Source: Porticoccaceae bacterium
Lineage (GTDB): Bacteria; Pseudomonadota; Gammaproteobacteria; Pseudomonadales; Porticoccaceae
DNA length: 38,590 bases
Assembly (NCBI GenBank): GCA_018654575.1
Contig: JABILI010000045.1
Span: 1-38,590, forward strand
Direction: 5' to 3'
Shown here: positions 27,011 to 33,934 of the stretch, one piece after another
Layout: each line of letters begins with the position of its first letter
Position numbering within the stretch: position 1 is the first letter of the stretch
The notes under the pieces: generated by a model
Databases searched by the model: none
Told to the model about the DNA's origin: nothing
What the model saw: the letters and a program-made list of their open reading frames with translations, nothing else
Translations under genes and position numbers: made by a program

Positions 27011-27916
27011 ATGAAATACGATATGTTTATACCAAAGCTATTTATTGGGAAATGCCTTTTGGCATTTACGGCTTTTGTTGCGCGGTGGGGCCATTATCTC
27101 AATCTAAATATTTCAGTCAGACAAAAGGTGTATTTAGTTGGTGGTGGACCTGGGGACCCGGATTTATTGACGGTCAAGGCGCACAAGTTGCTTCAAAAAG
27201 CAGATGTTGTCTTATATGATGCTTTAATCAGCCCAGAAATACTTAATTTGACCAACCCAAAAGCGCTCTTGATTAGCGTCGGCAAACGAGCCAACAATCA
27301 CAGTAAAAAACAGCAAGAGATAAACCAGTTACTAGTTAAGTACGGCAAGCAAAAAAGGTCAGTGGTTCGCTTAAAAGGCGGCGATCCGTTTATTTACGGA
27401 CGTGGTGGTGAGGAGCTTCAGGCTTTGATCAGTGCGGGGATTGATTTTGAAGTTGTGCCGGGTATTACCGCAGCCTCTGGTTGCGCAAGCTATGCAGGAA
27501 TTCCCCTCACTCATCGGGATTATTCCCAAACAGTCATGTTTATTACAGCCCAGTGTAGGAATTCAGAGGAAAATCTAGACTGGACTAGTATTGCTAGGAA
27601 AAATCAGACGGTTGTGGTGTACATGGGGTTGTTAAAAAATGATGTTCTCTCTCAGCAATTGATTGCCTATGGCCGTTGCCCTGATACCCCCGTCGCTGTG
27701 GTTGAAAATGGCACGACTAGCTCTCAAAGGGTCATCACTGGGACCCTAGGTTGTCTGACTGAAATGGTTAAAGAGCATCAGGTCATATCCCCCGCATTAA
27801 TGATCATTGGCGAGGTTGTTGTTTTTGCCCGCCAACTGGATTGGCATCCAAATAGCCAAATGATTCAACATATTAGTAAAGCAAAACCATTTTATGAACT
27901 AAGAGAGGCAGTTTAG
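27011..27916 (+). CDS. cobA: Uroporphyrinogen-III C-methyltransferase (SUMT)
   Basis: The tetrapyrrole methylase domain begins near residue 36 of a 301-residue product with VYLVGGGPGDPDLLTVKA, followed by VVRLKGGDPFIYGRGGEE, EVVPGITAASGCASYAGIPL and VVVYMGL. It methylates uroporphyrinogen III at C2 and C7 to precorrin-2, the first step to siroheme for CysI. Ordinary SUMTs start a few residues before VYLVG; here about 35 extra residues, hydrophobic and not recognised, precede it, and no ATG, GTG or TTG close to the domain is preferable. ATG 26993 lies in the MetJ box, ATG 27023 is another option. The CysG dehydrogenase/ferrochelatase domain is missing, so another gene must finish siroheme. 4 bp to cysK. 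Confidence 0.88.
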   Translation: MKYDMFIPKLFIGKCLLAFTAFVARWGHYLNLNISVRQKVYLVGGGPGDPDLLTVKAHKLLQKADVVLYDALISPEILNLTNPKALLISVGKRANNHSKKQQEINQLLVKYGKQKRSVVRLKGGDPFIYGRGGEELQALISAGIDFEVVPGITAASGCASYAGIPLTHRDYSQTVMFITAQCRNSEENLDWTSIARKNQTVVVYMGLLKNDVLSQQLIAYGRCPDTPVAVVENGTTSSQRVITGTLGCLTEMVKEHQVISPALMIIGEVVVFARQLDWHPNSQMIQHISKAKPFYELREAV

Positions 27917-27920
27917 CGTC

Positions 27921-28886
27921 ATGGCACAGATTTATAATTCCATATTAGACACGATAGGCAACACACCTGTAGTAAAGATCAACCGGCTTGGACCGAAAAA
28001 GATTGATCTATATGTGAAGATTGAATATTTCAATCCTCTGGGGTCAGTTAAAGATCGCCTTGCATTTGCGATTATTAATGATGCGGAGCAAAAAGGTCAT
28101 TTAGAAGCCGGTCAAACCGTGATAGAAGCAACCTCAGGCAATACAGGCATTGCTCTAGCCATGGTATGTGCGGTCAAGGGCTATCCCTTTATTGCGGTGA
28201 TGACCGAAACCTTTTCAGTAGAACGACGAAAAATCATGCGCGCCCTTGGCGCTAAGGTGGTCTTGACTCCGGCAGCTGAACGCGGAACCGGCATGGTCAG
28301 GATTGCCAAAGAGCTTGCTGAAAAAAATGGATGGTTTTTAGCCAGCCAATTTGATAATCAAGCTAACCCCGAATATCACCGTAACACGACAGCACCCGAG
28401 ATATTACGCACCTTTGCGGGACGGCCTCTAGACTACTTTGTCAGTGGCTATGGTACCGGTGGAACAGTCACAGGCGTTGGTGAGGTTCTGAAAGTTGCTC
28501 GACCGAATATCAAAATTATCGGCACCGAACCAGAAGGCGCCGCTTTACTAAGTGGTAATGAGTGGCAACCTCACAAGATCCAAGGATGGACACCCGACTT
28601 TATACCCGATGTGATGAATCAAGCTATTTGCGATGAAGTTCTCCTCGTGAGTGATACCTTGGCGAGAGATACGGCGTTGGCACTTGCACGAAATGAAGGG
28701 ATTTTCTGTGGGATATCAGCTGGAGCTACCTTTGCAGCAGCTCTAAAAGTGGCTGAAACAGCAGCAGAAGGCTCTTCTATTTTAGCGATGTTACCTGACA
28801 CTGGAGAGCGCTATTTAAGCACCTTTTTGTTTGAGGATGTCGAAGAGGGCTCTGATGAGGCCATTTTGGCAACCCTTAATAGCTGA
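27921..28886 (+). CDS. cysK: Cysteine synthase (O-acetylserine sulfhydrylase)
   Basis: A 321-residue PLP enzyme of the CysK/CysM family. Lys44 in LGSVKDRLAF binds PLP; IEATSGNTGIALA holds the substrate loop; GTGGTVTGVGE binds the cofactor phosphate; GISAGATFAAAL and the terminal PDTGERYLSTFLF are typical of CysK. It joins sulfide from CysIJ with O-acetylserine to form cysteine. Cotranscribed with cobA (4 bp). The general sequence favours CysK over CysM, but the two cannot be separated with certainty by eye. Confidence 0.9.
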   Translation: MAQIYNSILDTIGNTPVVKINRLGPKKIDLYVKIEYFNPLGSVKDRLAFAIINDAEQKGHLEAGQTVIEATSGNTGIALAMVCAVKGYPFIAVMTETFSVERRKIMRALGAKVVLTPAAERGTGMVRIAKELAEKNGWFLASQFDNQANPEYHRNTTAPEILRTFAGRPLDYFVSGYGTGGTVTGVGEVLKVARPNIKIIGTEPEGAALLSGNEWQPHKIQGWTPDFIPDVMNQAICDEVLLVSDTLARDTALALARNEGIFCGISAGATFAAALKVAETAAEGSSILAMLPDTGERYLSTFLFEDVEEGSDEAILATLNS

Positions 28887-28919
28887 AGGCTCAGCGGTAG
28901 CTGGCTGAGTTGCCTAAGG
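28875..28919 (+). repeat. Stem-loop after cysK
   Basis: An imperfect nested hairpin: outer CCCTTA/TAAGGG and inner CTCAGC/GCTGAG, covering the cysK stop region and the start of the gap before the next gene. No T tract follows, so it is not a standard terminator; it could be a processing or pausing element. Confidence 0.3.
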
Positions 28920-28988
28920 GCTAGCGCATGGGGTAACCTAATGGGGCGGTATCGCAACAACACCTCTCCGCCCTTGAAGGTAGACCCT

Positions 28989-29657
28989 ATGGCCAAATCA
29001 GATCCCTTTATTCCCTTAGCGTTCTCTGTTCAGGAAGAGCAGGCAATGGAGGCTTCGGCAGCCTTATTTTATGAACAGATGTCCAGGCGCCGATCAGTGC
29101 GTGACTTTTCTGATCGGCCAATTCCTCGTTCCGTTCTTGAGCACGCTATATTAGCCGCCGGCTCAGCACCCAGTGGCGCCAACATGCAACCATGGCATTT
29201 TGTCGTAGTTCAGGACCCCGTAATAAAAAAACAGATTCGTGACGCTGCTGAAATAGAGGAGAGAGAGCTTTATAGCAACCGAGCACCTGATGAATGGCTG
29301 AAGGCGCTGGCACCCTTGGGGACAGACGCGAATAAACCATTCCTGGAAAAAGCACCTGTTTTGATCGCGATCTTTCTTAAAAAAGTGACAATTGACGAAA
29401 CTGGCCTGAAGCACAAAAATTATTACCCTTCTGAATCGGTAGGTATTGCCACAGGCGTATTGATTACAGCTTTGCATCAGGCCGGTTTGGGTACACTGAC
29501 GCATACGCCCAGTCCGATGAAGTTTCTAACTAAAATTCTGGACCGGCCCACATACGAGAGGGCCTTTCTGTTGTTGGTAGTGGGTTACCCCGCTGAGGGC
29601 GCGTTAGTGCCTGATATTGAGCGCTTATCGCTGGATAAAATTGCTACATTTATGTAG
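28989..29657 (+). CDS. Iodotyrosine-deiodinase-like flavoprotein (nitroreductase fold)
   Basis: A 222-residue FMN enzyme. RRRSVRDFSDRPIP (33-46) and GSAPSGANMQPWHFVVVQD bind FMN as in nitroreductases. After these it follows iodotyrosine deiodinase (IYD) instead of nitroreductase: an active-site lid with Glu91-x3-Tyr95 and Lys116, the same spacing (E, +4 Y, +21 K) as the human IYD triad that binds the amino-acid part of iodotyrosine, then YYPSESVGIATGVLITALHQ and VVGYPAEGALVPDIER. The reaction would be reductive dehalogenation of halotyrosines; this is inferred. ATG 28989 has GAAGG (28976-28980) 8 nt upstream; ATG 28941 would add 16 residues. It follows cysK by 102 bp and could be in the same transcript. 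Confidence 0.82.
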   Translation: MAKSDPFIPLAFSVQEEQAMEASAALFYEQMSRRRSVRDFSDRPIPRSVLEHAILAAGSAPSGANMQPWHFVVVQDPVIKKQIRDAAEIEERELYSNRAPDEWLKALAPLGTDANKPFLEKAPVLIAIFLKKVTIDETGLKHKNYYPSESVGIATGVLITALHQAGLGTLTHTPSPMKFLTKILDRPTYERAFLLLVVGYPAEGALVPDIERLSLDKIATFM

Positions 29658-29709
29658 AGAGGTAGCCGTAGCTCGATCAGAGCAGGCATCATTTGGGAAG
29701 ATCATACCT

Positions 29710-30006
29710 TTAGCTTCTATTTATAGTGCCTTTGTCTTCCATTTCTTGAGCATAGTCAGTGTTAGTTTTACGCAGATCATCGTCGGTCGGTAATGGTTGG
29801 CCGGTATAAGCATGCAAAAAAGCTTCACATAGAAGTTCGCTGTTAGTCGCGTGCCGAAGGTTACCGACTTGGCGGCGTGTGCGCTCGTCGGTCAGTATTT
29901 TCAATACACTGAAGGGAATAGACACAGTAATCTTTTTGACTTTGTCTTTCTTTTCGCCATGTTCAATGTAGGGATTGATGAAATTACCATTCCACGTTTT
30001 AGCCAT
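29710..30006 (-). CDS. metJ: Methionine repressor MetJ
   Basis: A 98-residue ribbon-helix-helix repressor, nearly identical to E. coli MetJ in its core: [19 protein letters not shown] (the beta ribbon that enters the DNA groove), [34 protein letters not shown] and GQPLP. It is 7 residues shorter than the 105-residue E. coli protein at the variable C-terminus. It binds S-adenosylmethionine and represses methionine genes at tandem AGACGTCT boxes. Divergent from metB with two boxes between them, as in enterics, so self-regulation is likely. Confidence 0.96.
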   Translation of the reverse strand: MAKTWNGNFINPYIEHGEKKDKVKKITVSIPFSVLKILTDERTRRQVGNLRHATNSELLCEAFLHAYTGQPLPTDDDLRKTNTDYAQEMEDKGTINRS

Positions 30007-30049
30007 GTATACCTCAACCTTATTCGTTTTAGTTATTGTAGCTTAGTTT

Positions 30050-30065
30050 AGCCGTCTCTACATCT
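30050..30065. promoter_or_regulatory. MetJ box on the metJ side of the metJ-metB region
   Basis: AGCCGTCT-CTACATCT, 7/8 and 5/8 to the MetJ repeat. It lies 44 bp upstream of the metJ start and touches the proposed -35 of metB (30065-30070). A TACAAT -10-like hexamer for metJ lies just downstream of it on the minus strand. Confidence 0.6.
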
Positions 30066-30092
30066 TGACTTGCAAAACTTAGGCGCTAAGAT
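30065..30092 (+). promoter_or_regulatory. Likely metB promoter
   Basis: TTGACT (30065-30070), 16 bp, TAAGAT (30087-30092). Transcription would start near 30099, exactly at the edge of the second MetJ box. Predicted by consensus. Confidence 0.5.
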
Positions 30093-30097
30093 GCTTT

Positions 30098-30121
30098 AGA
30101 TGGTTAGCCGTCTATACGGCT
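30098..30121 (+). promoter_or_regulatory. MetJ box before metB (three repeats)
   Basis: AGATGGTT (5/8), AGCCGTCT (7/8) and ATACGGCT (6/8) in tandem. The last two form a near-perfect 16-bp inverted repeat. It covers the predicted metB transcription start, a position fit for repression. Confidence 0.7.
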
Positions 30122-30166
30122 TTATTATTTAAGATGAACAATAACAGGTTAATTCAGGGAATTTCA

Positions 30167-31420
30167 ATGTCAACCAACAAGACCACCTTATCCGTTAGAG
30201 CGGGCATAGATGCCGATAGTCAGTTCGGAGCTGTAACGCCACCGCTTTATCTATCAAGCAATTTTACGTTTGAAGATTTCGCGAAGCCAAGGAAATATGA
30301 TTACTCTCGCTCGGGTAACCCGACGCGTGACATACTGGGAAAGGCCTTGGCAGAATTAGAGAACGGCTATGATGGGGTTATCACCTCCAGCGGCATGTCG
30401 GCGATTTACTTGGTGACGCACCTTCTTGATAAGGGAGACGTCATAGTCGCGCCTCACGATTGTTATGGTGGCAGCTATAGGTTGTTTGATTCACTAAAAG
30501 AAAAGGGTCTTTTTGAGGTTGTTTTTGTCGATCAGGGCGACCCTGTAGCTCTTGCAGCTGCCCTCGCATTAAAGCCGAGATTGCTCTGGATAGAAACCCC
30601 CAGCAATCCTTTATTCAGAGTCGTGGATATTGCCAAAATCTGTCAGCAGGCGGGCAGTGATGTCATTAAGGTCACCGATAACACTTTCCTCTCTCCAATA
30701 CTTCAGCAGCCCCTAGACTTGGGCGCCGATATTGTTGTTCATTCAACCACTAAATATATTAATGGCCACAGCGATGTCGTCGGTGGGGCAGTTATTGCTA
30801 AAACCAAAACTCTACACGAACAGTTGGCTTGGTGGGCGAATTGCACAGGTATAACGGGATCTCCTTTTGATAGCTTTATTACTACTCGAGGCTTAAGGAC
30901 GCTCGGCGTTAGAATGAGGCAGCATGTCGAGAACGCCGAACAGGTGGTTGATTATCTTAATCAACACCCATTGATTGAAAGGGTGTTTTATCCAGGGCTT
31001 AAAGATCACCCAACGCATGAAATAGCAGCAAAACAACAAAATGGCTTTGGAGCGATGTTCTCGTTTTGTTTGAATCTAGATAAAGCTTGCTTAAAAGGCT
31101 TTGTTAATAACCTTGAATATTTTTCTTTTGCCGAGTCATTAGGTGGCGTTGAGAGTCTCATATGCCATCCAGCAACGATGACCCATGCGGCAATGAGTCC
31201 AGAGGCTCTTAAAAAAGCGGGGATAGGGACAAATTTATTACGTTTGTCGGTTGGTATAGAGGATGTTAACGACTTAATCAGTGATATTGATAATGCTTTG
31301 CAAAAAAGTCAGCAAGACAGTTTGGCTGGTGCTCAAGTGAAGAATCTTGCTGCAGGCTCACAACCCATTTCTTATGAGAGTTCAGCTGACTCAAAGGCGT
31401 TAGGCGAGACCTGTCTTTAG
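30167..31420 (+). CDS. metB: Cystathionine gamma-synthase MetB
   Basis: A 417-residue PLP enzyme collinear with E. coli MetB: DYSRSGNPTRDILGKALAEL, GMSAIYLVTHLL, PHDCYGGSYRLFDSL, VTDNTFLSPILQQPL, PLP lysine Lys196 in HSTTKYINGHSDVVGG, and SLGGVESLICHPATMTHA. It joins cysteine with activated homoserine to form cystathionine, linking the cysteine genes here to methionine. ATG 30167 has AGGGA (30156-30160) 6 nt upstream; ATG 30134 is in frame. A tail of about 30 residues beyond E. coli MetB is unrecognised. It overlaps the convergent LysR gene by 21 bp. Confidence 0.93.
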   Translation: MSTNKTTLSVRAGIDADSQFGAVTPPLYLSSNFTFEDFAKPRKYDYSRSGNPTRDILGKALAELENGYDGVITSSGMSAIYLVTHLLDKGDVIVAPHDCYGGSYRLFDSLKEKGLFEVVFVDQGDPVALAAALALKPRLLWIETPSNPLFRVVDIAKICQQAGSDVIKVTDNTFLSPILQQPLDLGADIVVHSTTKYINGHSDVVGGAVIAKTKTLHEQLAWWANCTGITGSPFDSFITTRGLRTLGVRMRQHVENAEQVVDYLNQHPLIERVFYPGLKDHPTHEIAAKQQNGFGAMFSFCLNLDKACLKGFVNNLEYFSFAESLGGVESLICHPATMTHAAMSPEALKKAGIGTNLLRLSVGIEDVNDLISDIDNALQKSQQDSLAGAQVKNLAAGSQPISYESSADSKALGETCL

Positions 31421-32254
31421 ATATTCTGCCAGTAGCTGCAAGGCTTCATTTTTGCGATGTCTGCCCGTAAAAAGAAGGCTAATGCCGACATCGCCTAGTT
31501 CAGGAAAACGAGGCGATGGGCGTAGTATCTTTAAGTTATCAGGGACGGTGCTTTTTGCTAGCACAGTGACACCCAGGCCTTCTTGAATGGCGTATTGAAT
31601 CCCGGTTAGATCTGGGTTGGTATAGACGATTTGCCAGGGCTGTTTAGACTTGTCGAGCATTCTGATTGCTCTGTTCCGATAGATACAACCTTGAGAGGCG
31701 ACTATCAAGGGTACTACCGACACCTTCTGAGATGTCATATCCGAGCCAGCCACCCATACCAAAGGGTCTGTTTTAACTAAAGCCGAGTCTTTCTCATTGG
31801 GGTCATCTTGCAGTGCCAGAATCAAATCGTGATTGGCTTTGCCGGTCTTGGTTAACAGATTCTTACTCAGTTCGCAGTTTACCTCTAGGGTGACGTTAGG
31901 GTATGCCTTAGCAAAGCGGCTTACTATTTTGGGTAATAATACAGTGGCAAATTCACTGGGGATGCCGAGCCGTATTTTTCCTGTGACTGCACTTTTGGAG
32001 AACTCAGTGACGGCTAAGTCATTGAGTGAGAGTATTTGATTGGCGTACTCATAAAACCTGTCTCCGGCCTCAGACAGGTCCATGTTTTTGCCGTTTCGAG
32101 TCAGCAATGTTTCATCAACAAGCTCCTCAAGCCGTTGCATTTGCAGGGTTATGGCAGGTTGTGATCGGCCTAATAACTCACCTGCCTTGGTGATGCTGTT
32201 GAGTTGGGCGACGGATACAAATGATCGCAGTAAGTCCATGGGTAGATTCTTCAT
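31400..32254 (-). CDS. LysR-family regulator divergent from gcvTHP
   Basis: A 284-residue LysR regulator. The HTH (residues about 6-65: MDLLRSFVSVAQLNSITKAG, RSQPAITLQMQRLE) resembles the LrhA/HexA-like branch (MQRLEE, and NxxxLSEAG), with an inducer-binding domain from about residue 95 (IRLGIPSEFATVLLPKIV). The start has AGGG 7-10 nt upstream. It is divergent from gcvT with 134 bp between the starts, containing a 15-bp palindrome. Control of glycine cleavage genes is a reasonable guess by position, comparable in role to GcvA, but the protein is not clearly GcvA. Confidence 0.85.
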   Translation of the reverse strand: MKNLPMDLLRSFVSVAQLNSITKAGELLGRSQPAITLQMQRLEELVDETLLTRNGKNMDLSEAGDRFYEYANQILSLNDLAVTEFSKSAVTGKIRLGIPSEFATVLLPKIVSRFAKAYPNVTLEVNCELSKNLLTKTGKANHDLILALQDDPNEKDSALVKTDPLVWVAGSDMTSQKVSVVPLIVASQGCIYRNRAIRMLDKSKQPWQIVYTNPDLTGIQYAIQEGLGVTVLAKSTVPDNLKILRPSPRFPELGDVGISLLFTGRHRKNEALQLLAEYLKTGLA

Positions 32255-32279
32255 ATTTAACCCTAAGTGCCCATTATGT

Positions 32280-32294
32280 ATTTATATTATAAAT
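32280..32294. promoter_or_regulatory. 15-bp palindrome between the LysR gene and gcvT
   Basis: ATTTATATTATAAAT is a perfect 7-1-7 palindrome, 26 bp before the LysR start and 94 bp before gcvT. Position and form (T-N11-A within it) fit an operator of the divergent LysR protein. The region is AT-rich, so chance is not excluded. Confidence 0.4.
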
Positions 32295-32329
32295 AATAGC
32301 ATTATAAGTATTAATTTAACATATTAGCC

Positions 32330-32387
32330 TTAGGGCCTTATCATGATGACTAATCATCAAGTCATCTGCACTAAGGGCTAAACCCTC
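32330..32387 (+). promoter_or_regulatory. Leader hairpin covering the gcvT ribosome site
   Basis: TTAGCCTTAG pairs with CTAAGGGCTAA (one bulge), enclosing a second perfect stem GATGACT/AGTCATC. The only candidate ribosome site for gcvT (AAGGG, 32373-32377) is in the outer stem. A competing short hairpin AGGG-CTAAA-CCCT uses the same bases. No glycine riboswitch consensus is visible here. Confidence 0.4.
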
Positions 32388-32388
32388 T

Positions 32389-33510
32389 ATGTTTAAAGCA
32401 CCTGATGTCAAGCGCACTACATTTTACGATTACCACGTTGAAGCGGGCGGCAAAATGGTGCCCTTTGCAGGGTATCTAATGCCTGTGCAGTACCCTGGCG
32501 GGATTATGCAAGAGCATCTTCATGCTCGAGACAAAGCTGGGCTGTTTGATGTATCCCACATGGGTCAGGTAGTTGTTGACGGCGAGGGTGCTGCTGCTGC
32601 TTTAGAGCGTCTTGTACCTATCGACTTGGAAGCCTTGGCGATCGGTCAGCAAACCTATGCTACGTTCACGTCAGAAACCGGCGGCATTTTAGACGATTTA
32701 ATTGTTACTCGATGGTCAGAGACTTGTTTCTTTCTAGTCGTCAACGCTGCCTGTAAAGAGCAAGACATCAAGCATCTTAGGGAGCACCTAGGCGACCTAG
32801 AGATTACTGAGCTAAGTGGTCAAAGTTTATTAGCCCTTCAGGGGCCAAAAGCAAAAGACGTTGTCGGAGAATTGTCTCCTGCGGCTAATGATCTTTTATT
32901 TATGAATGGCTGCCACACGACTATTGGCGGGGTTGAGTGCTATGTGACTCGTTCGGGCTATACCGGTGAAGATGGCTTTGAGATTTCAGTGAAAAATAAC
33001 GGTGCGTTGGCAATTGCTGATCAGCTATTGTCATATGACGAAGTTCAGTGGATTGGCCTTGGGGCCCGTGACTCATTACGGCTGGAGGCCGGGCTATGCC
33101 TGTATGGTCATGATATGGATGCTAGTAAATCGCCTATAGAGGCAGGCCTGAACTGGAGCGTTAGTCGGTCGCGACGAGAGGGCGGTTCCAAGCCCGGTGG
33201 GTTCTTGGGATCAGACCAAATACTCAAGCACCTAGCTGATGGGGTTTCTAAGAAAAGGGTTGGGTTTCTAATCGAGGGACGCGCCCCTGTGCGTGAAGGT
33301 GCTGAAATTGTTGACACTCAGGGCAATGTTGTTGGCGTTATCACCAGTGGCGGGTTTGGTCCGACCTTACAGACACCTATTGCCATGGGTTATGTGGATG
33401 CCGAGTTTTGTGCGGAGGGCACCAAGCTAGACGCCTTAGTACGTGGTAAAAATAGGGCAATGACTGTGGTAAAAATGCCAATGGTTCCTCAGCGCTATTT
33501 TCGAGGCTAA
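32389..33510 (+). CDS. gcvT: Aminomethyltransferase, glycine cleavage T protein
   Basis: A 373-residue T protein. N-terminal folate-binding fold with TTFYDYHVEAGGKMVPFAGY, LFDVSHMGQV, TGGILDDLIVTRW, then TRSGYTGEDGFEISV, GARDSLRLEAGLCLYGHD and the C-terminal GFGPTLQTPIAMGYV. It releases ammonia from the aminomethyl-lipoyl H protein and forms methylene-tetrahydrofolate. First gene of gcvT-gcvH-gcvP (22 bp to gcvH). The RSRREGGSKPGGFLG segment is typical of proteobacterial GcvT. Serves one-carbon supply, of which MetB-derived methionine synthesis is one user. Confidence 0.96.
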   Translation: MFKAPDVKRTTFYDYHVEAGGKMVPFAGYLMPVQYPGGIMQEHLHARDKAGLFDVSHMGQVVVDGEGAAAALERLVPIDLEALAIGQQTYATFTSETGGILDDLIVTRWSETCFFLVVNAACKEQDIKHLREHLGDLEITELSGQSLLALQGPKAKDVVGELSPAANDLLFMNGCHTTIGGVECYVTRSGYTGEDGFEISVKNNGALAIADQLLSYDEVQWIGLGARDSLRLEAGLCLYGHDMDASKSPIEAGLNWSVSRSRREGGSKPGGFLGSDQILKHLADGVSKKRVGFLIEGRAPVREGAEIVDTQGNVVGVITSGGFGPTLQTPIAMGYVDAEFCAEGTKLDALVRGKNRAMTVVKMPMVPQRYFRG

Positions 33511-33532
33511 TAAACACTAATAGGAGCCCATT

Positions 33533-33910
33533 ATGGGTGAGACAGTCTACACAAAAGACCATGAATGGTTAGTTATTGTCGATGGAATTGCGACTATAGG
33601 CGTTACTAGTTTTGCCCGAGAGCAACTTGGCGATGTTGTTTTTGTCGAGTTACCAGAAATTGGTGCCTTACTTACTAAAGGGGATGAAGTTGCGGTGATT
33701 GAGTCGGTAAAGGCTGCCGGAGAAATTAATGCACCTATCAACGGCACAGTGTTAGAGGTCAACGAAACCTTGGTCGATGAACCTGAACTACTTAATAGTT
33801 CACCAGAAGAGGGTGGGTGGATGTTTAAGATAACCTTAGATGAAGATAGCGACATTTCTGGATTAATGAATAAAGCAGAGTACCAAAACTATATTGCTGT
33901 GAATGCTTAA
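33533..33910 (+). CDS. gcvH: Glycine cleavage H protein
   Basis: A 125-residue lipoyl carrier: YTKDHEWL at the N-terminus, GDVVFVELPEIG, and lipoylation site Lys60 in VIESVKAAGEI. It shuttles the aminomethyl group from P to T protein. An AGGAG ribosome site precedes the ATG. The tail ends KAEYQNYI, typical of the family. Length is standard (about 125-130). The separate lipoamide dehydrogenase (L protein) is not in the window. Confidence 0.97.
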   Translation: MGETVYTKDHEWLVIVDGIATIGVTSFAREQLGDVVFVELPEIGALLTKGDEVAVIESVKAAGEINAPINGTVLEVNETLVDEPELLNSSPEEGGWMFKITLDEDSDISGLMNKAEYQNYIAVNA

Positions 33911-33934
33911 ATCTGAAGCTTAACTGGAGACGTC

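Noticed and set aside
32255-32388. Glycine riboswitch before gcvT
   Set aside because: The conserved glycine aptamer elements are not seen; the stems present are of another kind.
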